A stretch of 59,502 nucleotides of DNA from Cyclobacteriaceae bacterium (GCA_024644875.1 JAHEGY010000010.1:1-59502); one strand, 5' to 3'. Shown: positions 45,680 through 55,515, counted from the stretch's first letter. Translations and numbers: made by a program. Notes: generated by a model not told the origin, from the letters alone.

Positions 45680-45750
45680 GAGCGGTCCGAAAGACAATTC
45701 AATATGACATATTATCAAAATCCCTGGTAGCCGGGCTTGTGGGAATAATA

Positions 45751-46911
45751 CTATAATAGCCTTGCCTGTGTATTTATCCATCTCTCCGGCAATTCTCCTT
45801 TCATCGCCTTTTCATAGTCTGAATAACTACAGGGGACAATACTGTTACGGTCAAATACTTTTTTCCCTTTTGGATAAGGAACTTCCATCCACCATTTCTC
45901 GGAAAGCTTGCTTTTAAAAAATGTCAGTGCATCGGTATCGGATGGCATTGACACCACATACTTCATATAATAATTACTTTTAAAACTGAAGTGATCTTTT
46001 CTATGGTAAAATCCCTCTATAAAGTACCAGATCATCGTAGCTATTACCGAAGCGGTTTTTTTATGCTGATCATCCTGCATGAGATCATATTCAAAGAATC
46101 CGGCAGAACTCATTTTTTCATTAAGGCCGGCATACCAGCACAATTGACAGGCTTCTTCACCAGTTAACCCGAAAGGCTGGGCATTTGCATTTCCCGGTGC
46201 ATCGCCTGAGCGGATGGCCGTAATGTCAAAACTTAGTATATCGGCATCCCGGATTACCGGTTCCATTTCAAAGATATTTTGCCGCAGTTTACCGATCCGG
46301 TATGTGTCAAAGTATAACTCCTCCATCATGGCCAGACTTTTCGGATTGATCAGATAACTTTGATATCCAATATGACTAAAATTGAACAGAAAGTTTGGTT
46401 CATGAGTTAGAATCTTATATATGTGATTTTGGTTATCAAATTTTTCATCTTCGAGTCCAAGATCGATAAAGGCATCTACATTTAATATGCTCACCAGTTT
46501 TTCCATGTCCTGATATGCTTTATATAGGGCAATATCCATATCATGGGTACCCCCGAAAACCAGGGGAAGCACTTCATTGTCGAGTAAAAAGCGACAGACT
46601 TCCTGGAGTCGTGTTTGAGTTTCCTCCAATGTCGGCCCATTTCTTAAATTTCCTAGATCTACAATTTTATAAGTATTGGCACCCTTTTTCAGATTATAAA
46701 GTTTTGCACGGATCTCGTCCGTTCCATGATCACGCTCATTCTCACGGCCCGCACCCCTGTATTCCTCAAGACCGATCATGGCTATATCGGCCTTTTTAAT
46801 ATCGGGGAAACTAGGGCCCGGTAGATATATGTTCTTAAAAAATGAATGACCGGATTCTATAGGATTGTATAGCCTCTCATTGACTGCGTTAAAAAAAATC
46901 TTAACATCCAT
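45751..46911 (-). CDS. Arginase/formimidoylglutamase-family protein with a degenerate metal site
   Basis: 386 aa ureohydrolase-fold protein. The three metal motifs can be located. GGTHD (120-124) keeps its His. NVDAFID (144-150) has Phe148 in place of the His of DAHxD. SFDITAIRSGD (227-237) keeps D229 but has Thr231 and Arg234 where DxDxxD has Asp. So about half of the dinuclear Mn ligands are missing. Bacteroidota homologues are usually annotated formimidoylglutamase and share similar changes, as far as I recall. No hut genes are nearby. It may be catalytically dead or use another chemistry. It is separated from nqrF upstream by a strong terminator. Confidence 0.75.
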   Translation of the reverse strand: MDVKIFFNAVNERLYNPIESGHSFFKNIYLPGPSFPDIKKADIAMIGLEEYRGAGRENERDHGTDEIRAKLYNLKKGANTYKIVDLGNLRNGPTLEETQTRLQEVCRFLLDNEVLPLVFGGTHDMDIALYKAYQDMEKLVSILNVDAFIDLGLEDEKFDNQNHIYKILTHEPNFLFNFSHIGYQSYLINPKSLAMMEELYFDTYRIGKLRQNIFEMEPVIRDADILSFDITAIRSGDAPGNANAQPFGLTGEEACQLCWYAGLNEKMSSAGFFEYDLMQDDQHKKTASVIATMIWYFIEGFYHRKDHFSFKSNYYMKYVVSMPSDTDALTFFKSKLSEKWWMEVPYPKGKKVFDRNSIVPCSYSDYEKAMKGELPERWINTQARLL

Positions 46912-46943
46912 AGAGTAGATTATTTTATTTTATAAAAATAAAT

Positions 46944-46974
46944 ATAAAAAAAATCCCGCCATATGGCGGGATTT
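46944..46974 (-). terminator. Rho-independent terminator after nqrF
   Basis: On the minus strand AAATCCCGCC (46974-46965) pairs with GGCGGGATTT (46960-46951) around ATAT, followed by a T-tract. The 10 bp stem lies 11 nt past the nqrF stop. Confidence 0.9.
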
Positions 46975-46984
46975 GAAACTTTAA

Positions 46985-48295
46985 TTATCCTCCAAAGTCA
47001 TCAAACCGGATATTTTCGGGAGGGACTCCCATATTATCCAGCATTTTCAACACAGCTGCATTCATTAACGGGGGACCACACAGATAGAATTCAATTTCAT
47101 CCGGATCAGGATGATCTTTCAGGTAGTTATCATATAATACCTGATGAATGAATCCCGTATAGCCATCCCCTTCTCTATCCTCAAGGTCCTTATTTATTTT
47201 CCAGTTATCTTCAGGGAGTGGTTCAGAAAGACCAATAAACAATCTGAAGTTAGGAAATTCCTCTTCAATTTTTCTGAATTCATCAACATAGAATAACTCT
47301 CTTTTTGATCTCCCTCCATACCAGTAGCTAACTTTCCTGTTTGTTTTTTCTGTATTAAACAGGTGGAATATGTGAGATCGTAGTGGTGCCATTCCCGCAC
47401 CTCCACCAATATATATCATTTCCCTCTCAGTAGGATTGATAAAGAATTCACCGTACGGACCGGATATTGTTACCTTATCACCTGGTTTTCTTGAGAACAC
47501 ATAGGAGGAACATATCCCTGGATTAACATCCATCCATTTCCCCGCTGACCTGTCCCATGGAGGGGTAGCTACCCTGATATTAAGCATTATGATGTTTCCT
47601 TCGGCCGGGTGGTTAGCCATGGAATAAGCCCTGAAAATGGGCTCGTCATTTTTCATTTTCAGGTCCCACATCTGAAATTTATCCCAGTCACTTTTATACA
47701 CATCCTGTGCATGTCCAAGACTTGGGTGAGGCGTTATATCAATATCTTTAAAGTTCACCTCGATTTCGGGAACATCTATCTGGATATAGCCGCCAGATTC
47801 GAAATCCAATGTTTCGCCCTCCGGAAGCTTTACTACAAATTCCTTAATAAACGTGGATACATTATAATTAGAAACTACCTCACATTCCCATTTCTTAATT
47901 CCGAAGATCTCTTCGGGTATCTTGATCTGCATATCCTGTTTGACCTTTACCTGGCAGGATAACCTTACCTTTTCCTGCTGCTCTTTTCTGGTGAGGTGTC
48001 CCACTTCCGTTGGAAGAACTTCACCACCACCATCTTCAACAACACATTTACACATGGCACAGGTACCACCACCGCCACAAGCCGATGGAAGGAAGATTTT
48101 CTGGGCAGATAAAGTAGACAATAATGTCGACCCTCCAGAAGCTATTAATGCTTCATCGTCTTTCCCATTTATGGTAATCTTGACGTCTCCCGTTTGTACC
48201 AGTTTGGATTGTGCAAAAAGCAGGATCAATACCAGCAGGATAATAACTATTGAAAAAGCGACTATTGATGAAAATATTACCGGACCCATTATCAA
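46985..48295 (-). CDS. nqrF: Na+-translocating NADH:quinone reductase subunit F
   Basis: Entry subunit of the sodium-pumping NADH dehydrogenase: takes electrons from NADH via FAD to a [2Fe-2S] centre. 436 aa. A membrane helix comes first (residues 8-28), then the 2Fe-2S ferredoxin domain with C73, C79, C82 and C114 ([13 protein letters not shown]), spaced as in Vibrio NqrF. The FAD motif is [10 protein letters not shown] and the NADH domain has [14 protein letters not shown] and [13 protein letters not shown]. Start MIMGPVIF at 48295; the second Met two codons later is also possible. It has its own promoter and terminator, and nqrA-E are not in this window. Confidence 0.95.
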   Translation of the reverse strand: MIMGPVIFSSIVAFSIVIILLVLILLFAQSKLVQTGDVKITINGKDDEALIASGGSTLLSTLSAQKIFLPSACGGGGTCAMCKCVVEDGGGEVLPTEVGHLTRKEQQEKVRLSCQVKVKQDMQIKIPEEIFGIKKWECEVVSNYNVSTFIKEFVVKLPEGETLDFESGGYIQIDVPEIEVNFKDIDITPHPSLGHAQDVYKSDWDKFQMWDLKMKNDEPIFRAYSMANHPAEGNIIMLNIRVATPPWDRSAGKWMDVNPGICSSYVFSRKPGDKVTISGPYGEFFINPTEREMIYIGGGAGMAPLRSHIFHLFNTEKTNRKVSYWYGGRSKRELFYVDEFRKIEEEFPNFRLFIGLSEPLPEDNWKINKDLEDREGDGYTGFIHQVLYDNYLKDHPDPDEIEFYLCGPPLMNAAVLKMLDNMGVPPENIRFDDFGG

Positions 48296-48322
48296 TTATG
48301 TTTTCTTTCGTTCAAAGATGTG

Positions 48323-48330
48323 CAAATATA
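48323..48330 (-). promoter_or_regulatory. Candidate -7 element of nqrF (TATATTTG)
   Basis: The minus strand reads TATATTTG, a perfect TAnnTTTG match, 27 nt before the nqrF ATG. A well-spaced -33 box is not obvious. Confidence 0.45.
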
Positions 48331-48419
48331 TCTATATTAATTCAAAGGAATTAGTCTGATTTTAAAAATATTATCCTGGTGTATCACACTTAAAAAACAT
48401 CCGTAAAGAATAGCAGTGA

Positions 48420-49265
48420 TCATTTTTCAAGCAGCATACTAAGAAGTGTGGTTAATGTATTCTTCAGCTTCCGCCTGTCCACTATAAAATCCAGAAATCC
48501 GTTTTCCAATAAGAACTCTGAGGTTTGAAATCCCTTTGGAAGGTCCTTGCCCATAAATTCGCGGATTACACGAGGTCCAGCAAATCCAATTAAGGCCCCT
48601 GGTTCAGCAATATTGAAATCCCCAAGCATTGCGTAGGAAGCTGTAACACCGCCTGTGGTAGGGTCAGTCATTAAAGATATATATGGTACTTTGGCTTCAG
48701 ATAGCAGGGCGAGTTTCGCTGAGGTCTTACCCATTTGCATTAGTGAATATCCTGCCTCCATCATTCTGGCACCTCCTGATTTGGAAATGATTATCAAGGG
48801 GTATTTCTTCTTTAGGGCAAAATCAATGGCCCTGGCGATTTTTTCACCTACGACTGAACCCATGGATCCACCAATAAAAGAGAAATCCATGCAGGCAATT
48901 ACAATGTTGATCCCATTCATCTTACCGTGGGCAGTTCTTACGGCGTCGTTTAGATGTGTTTTCTTAATGGAAGCTTTTAAGCGGCCTATATAAGGTTTAG
49001 AATCCACGAACTTCAATGGATCACTTGATACCATTTTAGCATCTAGCTCCGTAAATTTATTTTTATCAAAGAGTAGCTCAAAATACTCTTTTGAACCAAT
49101 TCTGACATGATATCCATCATCCGGACTCACATAAGCATTGTTCTTCAATTCTCTGGTATGAATTATCTTTCCGCTGGGAAGTTTATACCAAAGGCCATCA
49201 GGGACGTCTTTTTTATCTTTGGTTGGGGTTTGAATACCTTTTGCTTTTCTAAGAAACCAGGTCAT
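48420..49265 (-). CDS. accD: Acetyl-CoA carboxylase carboxyltransferase subunit beta, zinc ribbon lost
   Basis: Beta half of the carboxyltransferase that moves CO2 from carboxybiotin to acetyl-CoA for fatty acid synthesis. 281 aa. The crotonase-like core is intact ([65 protein letters not shown]). The N-terminal zinc ribbon is recognisable by alignment but all four cysteines are gone: CPxC has become L29-P-S-G32, and the second CPxC has become S47-P-D-D50, just before GYHVRI. From memory this is general in Bacteroidota AccD. accA is not nearby. Confidence 0.94.
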   Translation of the reverse strand: MTWFLRKAKGIQTPTKDKKDVPDGLWYKLPSGKIIHTRELKNNAYVSPDDGYHVRIGSKEYFELLFDKNKFTELDAKMVSSDPLKFVDSKPYIGRLKASIKKTHLNDAVRTAHGKMNGINIVIACMDFSFIGGSMGSVVGEKIARAIDFALKKKYPLIIISKSGGARMMEAGYSLMQMGKTSAKLALLSEAKVPYISLMTDPTTGGVTASYAMLGDFNIAEPGALIGFAGPRVIREFMGKDLPKGFQTSEFLLENGFLDFIVDRRKLKNTLTTLLSMLLEK

Positions 49266-49344
49266 ATATTATTTCTAGTTAGGGTGGTAAATTTAGAAAT
49301 TTATTCCATAGCAAAAAATGTTTATTATTAGTAAGGTATGTTTT

Positions 49345-49566
49345 TTAATTAACCTCCTCATAATCAATATAATCACCGCCTTTGATATTGCCGGATCTAT
49401 TGTGTTTCTTGTCTTCAGGAACATAATCGATATCCAGGTTGCTATTCTTGGCCCTCTTCCTTTGTGACCTCTTATCTTCTATATCATTTCTCGGTTTAAA
49501 AGGCAGTATTAACACATAATAAATGGCAAGGAAGATCATGAAAATGATAAACAGAAATTTCAGCAT
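49345..49566 (-). CDS. DUF4834-like small membrane protein
   Basis: 73 aa. One N-terminal membrane helix (FLFIIFMIFLAIYYVLIL) is followed by a basic linker (KRSQRKRAKNS) and the closing motif KGGDYIDYEEVN. The ending GxYIDYEE together with one helix is what I know as DUF4834, a family limited to Bacteroidota with no known function. It starts 12 bp downstream of the carB stop on the same strand and is probably co-transcribed with carB. Confidence 0.7.
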   Translation of the reverse strand: MLKFLFIIFMIFLAIYYVLILPFKPRNDIEDKRSQRKRAKNSNLDIDYVPEDKKHNRSGNIKGGDYIDYEEVN

Positions 49567-49578
49567 AATTCAAGATTA

Positions 49579-52392
49579 TTATCTACTCAGATACAGATTT
49601 CTATAGGAATAAACTTCCATGAAGTAATCATCCATCAGGTCATCAATGAAATATATGGATTCCCCCGTTGATTTCATTTCAGGCCCCAGTTCTTTATTTA
49701 CATCGGGGAACTTGTCAAAGGAAAACACAGGTTCTTTAATCGCATACCCTTTTTTAACCGGCTTGAAATCAAAGTCAGTTAATTTAGCATCCCCCAGCAT
49801 AATCCTGGTGGCATAATTTACATAATTTTCCTGATAAGCCTTACATATAAATGGTACGGTACGCGAGGCCCTTGGGTTGGCTTCTATAATGTATACGATG
49901 TCATCTTTAATGGCAAATTGTATATTTATTAAGCCAACTGTCTTTAATGCCAATGCGATCTTTCTAGTATGAGCTTCTATCTGCTGCATTACAAAATCAC
50001 CAAGATTATATGGAGGTAAAACGGCATATGAGTCTCCCGAATGAATACCCGCCGGCTCAATATGCTGCATAATACCAATTATATAAACATCTTCACCATC
50101 TGAGATGGCATCAGCCTCAGCTTCAATGGCACCATCAAGAAAATGATCAAGCAGTACCTTATTCTTTTTAAAGTCTTTGAAAAGGTCTACAACATGGGAT
50201 TCCAGTTCCTGATCATTTATTACAATTTTCATGCTCTGACCGCCAAGCACATAGGATGGTCTGACGAGCAGGGGAAATCCAAGATCTTTTGATAGCTCGA
50301 GTGCCTGGTCAGCATCTTCAATAACTCCGAATTTCGGATAAGGGATATTGTTGTCTTTCAGAAGCCTTGAGAAACTGCCCCTGTCCTCCGCAAGATCAAG
50401 TGCTTCAAAACTCGTCCCTAATATCTTTATTCCATACCGGTTCAGTTTTTCCGCCAGTTTCAAAGCAGTTTGTCCGCCAAGCTGAACAATAACCCCGATT
50501 GGTTTTTCATGCTGGATGATATCATATATATGTTCCCAGAAAACTGGCTCGAAATATAATTTATCCGATACATCAAAATCAGTAGATACCGTTTCAGGAT
50601 TACAGTTGATCATGATTGTTTCATAGCCAGCTTCTTTGGCCCCCAATACACCATGAACACAACAATAATCAAATTCTATTCCCTGTCCTATACGGTTAGG
50701 ACCCGATCCCAGGATAACCACCTTTTCCTTGTCTGAACTGACTGATTCATTTTCAACATCAAATGTGGAATAATAATAAGGTGTCTGGGCCTGGAATTCA
50801 GCAGCACAGGTGTCCACAAGTTTAAATACCCTTTTTATTCCCAGGTCAGTTCTTCTTTTATGCACCTGACTTTCAAGACACCTGAGAAGGTGAGCGATCT
50901 GCCTGTCAGCATATCCTTTTTCTTTGGCAGTTCGTAACAGGTCCTCAGGGACCGTATCCACAGTAAATTGTTCGATCTCTACTTCCAGATGAACCAGTTC
51001 GTTGATCTGGTTCAGGAACCATTTGTCAATTTTAGTCAGTTGTTCAATGGTCTTAAAGGGGATACCCAATTTAAAGGCATCATAAATATGAAACAGCCTG
51101 TTCCAGCTTGGATTGGCCAGACTTTTCAGGATCGCTTCCTGATTCTTCAATTCCCGGCCATCTGCTCCCAGACCGTTCCTCTTGATCTCCAAAGACTGAC
51201 ATGCCTTCTGAAGGGCTTCCTGGAAGTTTCTGCCAATCCCCATAGCTTCGCCAACAGATTTCATTTGAAGCCCCAGCCGTCTGTCAGAGCCCCGGAACTT
51301 ATCAAAGTTCCATCTCGGAACCTTTACAATGACATAATCCAGGGTTGGCTCAAAAAATGCTGAAGTGGTTTTTGTGATTTGGTTTTCAAGCTCATCCAGA
51401 TTGTAACCAATAGCAAGTTTGGCAGCTATTTTAGCTATTGGATAACCGGTTGCCTTCGAAGCCAGTGCGGAAGATCTCGAAACCCTGGGGTTTATCTCAA
51501 TCCCTATGATATCATCAGTTTCAGGGTTAACCGCAAACTGGACATTACATCCACCGGCAAATTCTCCTATACCATTCATCATGCGAATGGCAAGGTCCCT
51601 CATTTCCTGATACACAGTATCCGGTAAAGTCATGGCTGGTGCAACTGTGATAGAATCACCTGTATGAATTCCCATAGGATCAAAATTCTCTATGGAACAG
51701 ATGATGATAACATTCCCAATATTATCCCTCAGCAATTCCAATTCATATTCTTTCCATCCGAGGATACTTTGTTCAACAAGGACCTCATGAATTGGCGATG
51801 TGTGCAGGCCTTTAGTAAGGGCCTTTTCAAATTCATCAGGGCTATTCACAAAACCACCACCTGTACCCCCCAGTGTAAAGGAAGGCCTGATTACCAGTGG
51901 AAATCCTATATCCTGTGCAATTTCCTTCCCCTGAAGAAATGAAGTAGCCGTTTTACCTTTACATACACTCACGTTCAATTCCTTCATTCTAAGTCTGAAC
52001 TTCTCCCGGTCTTCTGTGGTTTCAATTGCATCGATGTCAACACCTATTACCTTAATCCCGAAATTCTCCCAAATACCTGCTTTTTCACAGTCGATTGCAA
52101 GGTTTAGTGCAGTCTGTCCTCCCATTGTCGGTAGAACAGCATCAATCTTATGCTTTTTCAGGATTTCAACGATGGATTTCTTTGTAAGGGGTTTAAGATA
52201 AATGTTATCTGCAGTAACATTATCTGTCATAATGGTGGCCGGATTGGAATTGATCAGTGTCACTTCAATTCCTTCTTCTCTAAGTGATCTGGCCGCCTGT
52301 GATCCGGAATAGTCAAATTCACAAGCCTGCCCGATTATGATCGGGCCACTTCCAATTATTAATATTGATTTTATACTAGGGTCTTTCGGCAT
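49579..52392 (-). CDS. carB: Carbamoyl-phosphate synthase large subunit without the C-terminal allosteric domain
   Basis: Makes carbamoyl phosphate for pyrimidines and arginine. Start is ATG 52392 (MPKDPSIKSILIIGSGPI), 937 aa; the open frame begins with TTG 11 codons earlier but overlaps the promoter's expected transcription start. Two ATP-grasp halves are complete, with GSGPIIIGQACEFDYSG and the repeat GSGPNRIGQGIEFDYCC. The chain ends (YSYRNLYLSR) right after the second ATP-grasp unit, so the ~130-residue MGS-like domain that binds UMP and ornithine in E. coli CarB is missing. Bacteroidota CarB proteins of ~950 aa are known. carA is not in the window. Confidence 0.95.
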   Translation of the reverse strand: MPKDPSIKSILIIGSGPIIIGQACEFDYSGSQAARSLREEGIEVTLINSNPATIMTDNVTADNIYLKPLTKKSIVEILKKHKIDAVLPTMGGQTALNLAIDCEKAGIWENFGIKVIGVDIDAIETTEDREKFRLRMKELNVSVCKGKTATSFLQGKEIAQDIGFPLVIRPSFTLGGTGGGFVNSPDEFEKALTKGLHTSPIHEVLVEQSILGWKEYELELLRDNIGNVIIICSIENFDPMGIHTGDSITVAPAMTLPDTVYQEMRDLAIRMMNGIGEFAGGCNVQFAVNPETDDIIGIEINPRVSRSSALASKATGYPIAKIAAKLAIGYNLDELENQITKTTSAFFEPTLDYVIVKVPRWNFDKFRGSDRRLGLQMKSVGEAMGIGRNFQEALQKACQSLEIKRNGLGADGRELKNQEAILKSLANPSWNRLFHIYDAFKLGIPFKTIEQLTKIDKWFLNQINELVHLEVEIEQFTVDTVPEDLLRTAKEKGYADRQIAHLLRCLESQVHKRRTDLGIKRVFKLVDTCAAEFQAQTPYYYSTFDVENESVSSDKEKVVILGSGPNRIGQGIEFDYCCVHGVLGAKEAGYETIMINCNPETVSTDFDVSDKLYFEPVFWEHIYDIIQHEKPIGVIVQLGGQTALKLAEKLNRYGIKILGTSFEALDLAEDRGSFSRLLKDNNIPYPKFGVIEDADQALELSKDLGFPLLVRPSYVLGGQSMKIVINDQELESHVVDLFKDFKKNKVLLDHFLDGAIEAEADAISDGEDVYIIGIMQHIEPAGIHSGDSYAVLPPYNLGDFVMQQIEAHTRKIALALKTVGLINIQFAIKDDIVYIIEANPRASRTVPFICKAYQENYVNYATRIMLGDAKLTDFDFKPVKKGYAIKEPVFSFDKFPDVNKELGPEMKSTGESIYFIDDLMDDYFMEVYSYRNLYLSR

Positions 52393-52432
52393 ATGGGATG
52401 GATGAATTAATTTATCAAAGATCAAATTGACG

Positions 52433-52440
52433 CAAAAATA
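52433..52440 (-). promoter_or_regulatory. Candidate -7 element of carB (TATTTTTG)
   Basis: The minus strand reads TATTTTTG, matching TAnnTTTG, 40 nt before the carB ATG at 52392. Transcription from here would start at about 52426, just upstream of the alternative TTG, and so supports the ATG start. Confidence 0.45.
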
Positions 52441-52562
52441 TACCTATTTAATTAAAATTAAAATCTGTTTTATAAACTAAAATAAATTTTATTCATTCAA
52501 TCCGAAAATTTAGATAAATAAATCAGTCAGGACTGAATAATCAGATATGGCCAAGAGTTTGT

Positions 52563-53963
52563 TCAAACATGAATGGCCCTGTTTTCAGTAGCTGCAAGGC
52601 AGGCCTCTTTAATGGCTTCGGTAAAAGTAGGATGAGCATGAGACATTCTGGCTATATCTTCAGCAGATGCCCTGTATTCCATGGCCACCACACCTTCGGC
52701 AATCAAGTCGGCTGCCCTTGGACCAATGATGTGCATTCCCAGTATTTCATCTGTCTCCTTGTCTGCGAGTACTTTTACCAATCCGTCTGTATCCATACTT
52801 GCCCTGGCTCTACCGGATGCCTTAAAGGGAAAGGAACCTGACTTGTAATTCTTGCCATTTTCTTTTAGCTGCTCTTCTGTATACCCGACACTAGCAACTT
52901 CAGGCCAAGTATATACAACACCTGGGATTAATAAATAATTAATGTGCGGTTTCTGGCCTGCTAAACGTTCCGCTACATAAATGCCTTCTTCCTCAGCTTT
53001 GTGTGCCAGCATCGGTCCGGGAATTACATCCCCGATAGCGTAGATGTTATCAACTTTCGTTTGTAATTGATCGTTTACATCTATCCGTCCCGTATTGTCC
53101 AGGGATATCCCTACTTTTTCCAGACCAAGGTTTTCAGTGTATGGACTTCTACCGATGGATACCAGGCAATAATCTCCCTTAATTTCTATTTTTTCTTTTT
53201 TCGGGTTTTCAGCTTTTACCGTAACCTGTCTGGTGGTTGAAGAAACTTCAAACACTTTGTGCTTCAGATAAAATTCGAATCCCAGTTTTTTAAGCGACTT
53301 CTGTAATTCCTTACCCATGGTCTTATCCATAGTCGGGATGATGCTGTCCAGGAATTCAATAACTGTGATTTTAGCTCCCAGCCTGGCATATACTGATCCA
53401 AGTTCAACACCAATAACGCCACCACCTATAATTATCATATGTTTTGGGACCTGTTTGAGGTTCAGCACCTCTGTACTGGTTATAATTCTTTTTTTATCGA
53501 TCTTGATAAACGGTAATGAAGCTGGTTTAGAACCAGTGGCTATAATGACCTTATCCGTTGAAATGGTTTCCTGTTTTCCCTCAGAATCTGTTATCCTGAT
53601 ATTATTCCTGTCAGCAAAACTGCCCAGACCATGATAAACATCTATTTTGTTTTTCTTCATAAGAAAAGATACGCCATCGGTGGTTTGTCCTACTACTTCA
53701 TCCTTTCTTTTAATCATTTGTGAAAGGTTAACTTTTAAATCAGACAATTCAATGCCATGGGTTTTAAAGTCTTTATCAGCTGCATGAAAATGTTCTGAAG
53801 AGTCGAGTAGGGCTTTAGAAGGAATGCAGCCCACATTTAAGCATGTACCACCAAGTGTCCTATATTTTTCAATAATAGCTGTTTTCATGCCTAATTGTGC
53901 ACATCGAATGGCAGCCACATAACCGCCTGGGCCGGAACCTATAATAGTCACATCGTATTTCAT
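52563..53963 (-). CDS. lpd: Dihydrolipoyl dehydrogenase
   Basis: E3 component that reoxidises dihydrolipoamide with NAD+. 466 aa. The FAD loop GSGPGGYVAAIR leads into the redox disulfide GGTCLNVGCIPSK with C41 and C46. The NAD loop is GGGVIGVELGSVYARLG and the second FAD motif is YAIGDVIPGPMLAHKAEEEG. The C-terminal catalytic His-Glu pair is in SHAHPTFTEAIKEA. It lies 15 bp after sucB and serves the 2-oxoglutarate dehydrogenase operon, possibly also other 2-oxoacid complexes. Confidence 0.97.
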   Translation of the reverse strand: MKYDVTIIGSGPGGYVAAIRCAQLGMKTAIIEKYRTLGGTCLNVGCIPSKALLDSSEHFHAADKDFKTHGIELSDLKVNLSQMIKRKDEVVGQTTDGVSFLMKKNKIDVYHGLGSFADRNNIRITDSEGKQETISTDKVIIATGSKPASLPFIKIDKKRIITSTEVLNLKQVPKHMIIIGGGVIGVELGSVYARLGAKITVIEFLDSIIPTMDKTMGKELQKSLKKLGFEFYLKHKVFEVSSTTRQVTVKAENPKKEKIEIKGDYCLVSIGRSPYTENLGLEKVGISLDNTGRIDVNDQLQTKVDNIYAIGDVIPGPMLAHKAEEEGIYVAERLAGQKPHINYLLIPGVVYTWPEVASVGYTEEQLKENGKNYKSGSFPFKASGRARASMDTDGLVKVLADKETDEILGMHIIGPRAADLIAEGVVAMEYRASAEDIARMSHAHPTFTEAIKEACLAATENRAIHV

Positions 53964-53978
53964 AAGTATAATACTTTT

Positions 53979-55511
53979 CTAGATTTCCAATAATAGTCGT
54001 GAAGGATCTTCGAGCAGTTGTTTGACTCTGACAAGAAAACTGACAGATTCCCTTCCATCAATTATCCTGTGGTCATAGGAGAGGGCAACGTACATAACCG
54101 GGCGGATTACTACCTCTCCATTTTCAACTACCGGCCTTTCAACAATGTTATGCATGCCCAATATGGCAGATTGAGGGGCATTTATAATGGGTGTGGACAG
54201 CATAGAGCCAAATACACCCCCATTAGTGATTGTAAAAGTCCCTCCGGTCATTTCTTCCATACTGAGTTTGTTTTCCCGGGCTTTTGTAGCAAGGTTCAGA
54301 ACTTCTCTTTCAATCTGCACAAAGTTCAATGATTCGGCATTGCGGATGACAGGTACTACAAGGCCTTTTGGGGCAGAAACTGCTATTGATATATCGCAAT
54401 AATTATAGTGTATTACTTCATCTCCATCAATTTTAGCGTTTACCGATGGCCATTCCTGAAGCGCTATACAGCAGGCTTTGGAAAAGAAGGACATAAATCC
54501 AAGGTTAACATCATATTTTTCCTTAAATGAGTCTTTATATTTTTTCCTCAGATTCATTATTGCAGCCATATTCACCTCATTGAAGGTAGTCAGCATGGCT
54601 GTTTCATTCTTCACCGCCACCAGTCTCCTGGAAACGGTTTTTCGGAGTTGAGAGAGTTTTTTTCTGGTCTCATTTCTGTTTTCCCCATAATCCGAAGCTC
54701 CTGAGACTGACACTTCCGTTCCGGATGGAGTCTTTTTTTCAATATCCTTCGGAATAGATTTCTCTGCATCCTCTTTTAGAATCCTACCCCCGGGACCGGT
54801 ACCTTTAATATCTTTAGAGGATATCCCCTTTTCGGCCATAATCTTGGCTGCGGCGGGTGATGCGTGTCCAGCGCTATATGGTTTGCCGGTCTCTTCAGAG
54901 ACTTCCACTTTCTTTTCTGGAACTTTTTCATCTTTAATATTTTCAGAAGGAGCACCTGAGACTTCTTCAATTGCACATATCAATCCACCGATTTCAAGGG
55001 TAGTGCCTTCCTTTACTTTCTGATGGAGAATACCTCTTCCTTCAGCTGTCAATTCAAATGTAGCTTTCTCAGATTCAATTTCTGCAATCACCTCATCCAG
55101 TTCAACCATATCCCCTTCATTCTTCATCCATGTGGATATCGTTACTTCCGTAATTGATTCACCAACGGTGGGTACTTTCATCTCTATCACCTTCCCGGTT
55201 TTTTCAGAGTCGGATGAATTCTTAACAGGCGCCGCTTGATGATCTTTGGATGTTTTATCCTCTTGCCCACCTTCAGAGGGTTCAATTTCGCAGATTACTT
55301 CACCTATTTTCATTGTCGCCCCTTCTTCGGCTTTTATTTTCAGTATACCCGATACCTCCGCATTAAGCTCGAAAGTAGCTTTTTCGGACTCCATCTCGCA
55401 GATCACTTCATCCATTTCAACAAAATCACCATCTGACTTCATCCATTGTGCTATAGTGACTTCAGTGATTGATTCACCTACAACGGGTACTTTTATTTCA
55501 GTAGACATCAT
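53979..55511 (-). CDS. sucB: 2-oxoglutarate dehydrogenase E2 (dihydrolipoyl succinyltransferase) with two lipoyl domains
   Basis: 510 aa. Two lipoyl domains are visible: residues ~3-78 with K44 in [11 protein letters not shown], and ~108-183 with K149 in [12 protein letters not shown] linker follows, then the peripheral-subunit-binding domain ([30 protein letters not shown]), another charged linker, and the catalytic domain ending with the catalytic-His motif [12 protein letters not shown]. coli SucB has one lipoyl domain, so this form is larger. The gene is 4 bp downstream of sucA, which fixes its substrate as succinyl transfer. Confidence 0.94.
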   Translation of the reverse strand: MMSTEIKVPVVGESITEVTIAQWMKSDGDFVEMDEVICEMESEKATFELNAEVSGILKIKAEEGATMKIGEVICEIEPSEGGQEDKTSKDHQAAPVKNSSDSEKTGKVIEMKVPTVGESITEVTISTWMKNEGDMVELDEVIAEIESEKATFELTAEGRGILHQKVKEGTTLEIGGLICAIEEVSGAPSENIKDEKVPEKKVEVSEETGKPYSAGHASPAAAKIMAEKGISSKDIKGTGPGGRILKEDAEKSIPKDIEKKTPSGTEVSVSGASDYGENRNETRKKLSQLRKTVSRRLVAVKNETAMLTTFNEVNMAAIMNLRKKYKDSFKEKYDVNLGFMSFFSKACCIALQEWPSVNAKIDGDEVIHYNYCDISIAVSAPKGLVVPVIRNAESLNFVQIEREVLNLATKARENKLSMEEMTGGTFTITNGGVFGSMLSTPIINAPQSAILGMHNIVERPVVENGEVVIRPVMYVALSYDHRIIDGRESVSFLVRVKQLLEDPSRLLLEI

Positions 55512-55515
55512 ACTA

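Noticed and set aside
45680-45750. Near-palindrome AATATGACATATT between convergent genes
   Set aside because: Short and AT-rich, easily expected by chance; no loop or T-tract.
50968-51363. 131-codon plus-strand ORF inside carB
   Set aside because: Shadow of a highly conserved gene, with no promoter or recognisable domain.
52521-52540. CAGTCAGGACTG palindrome upstream of the lpd 3' end
   Set aside because: A 5 bp arm with a 2 nt loop cannot form a stable terminator.
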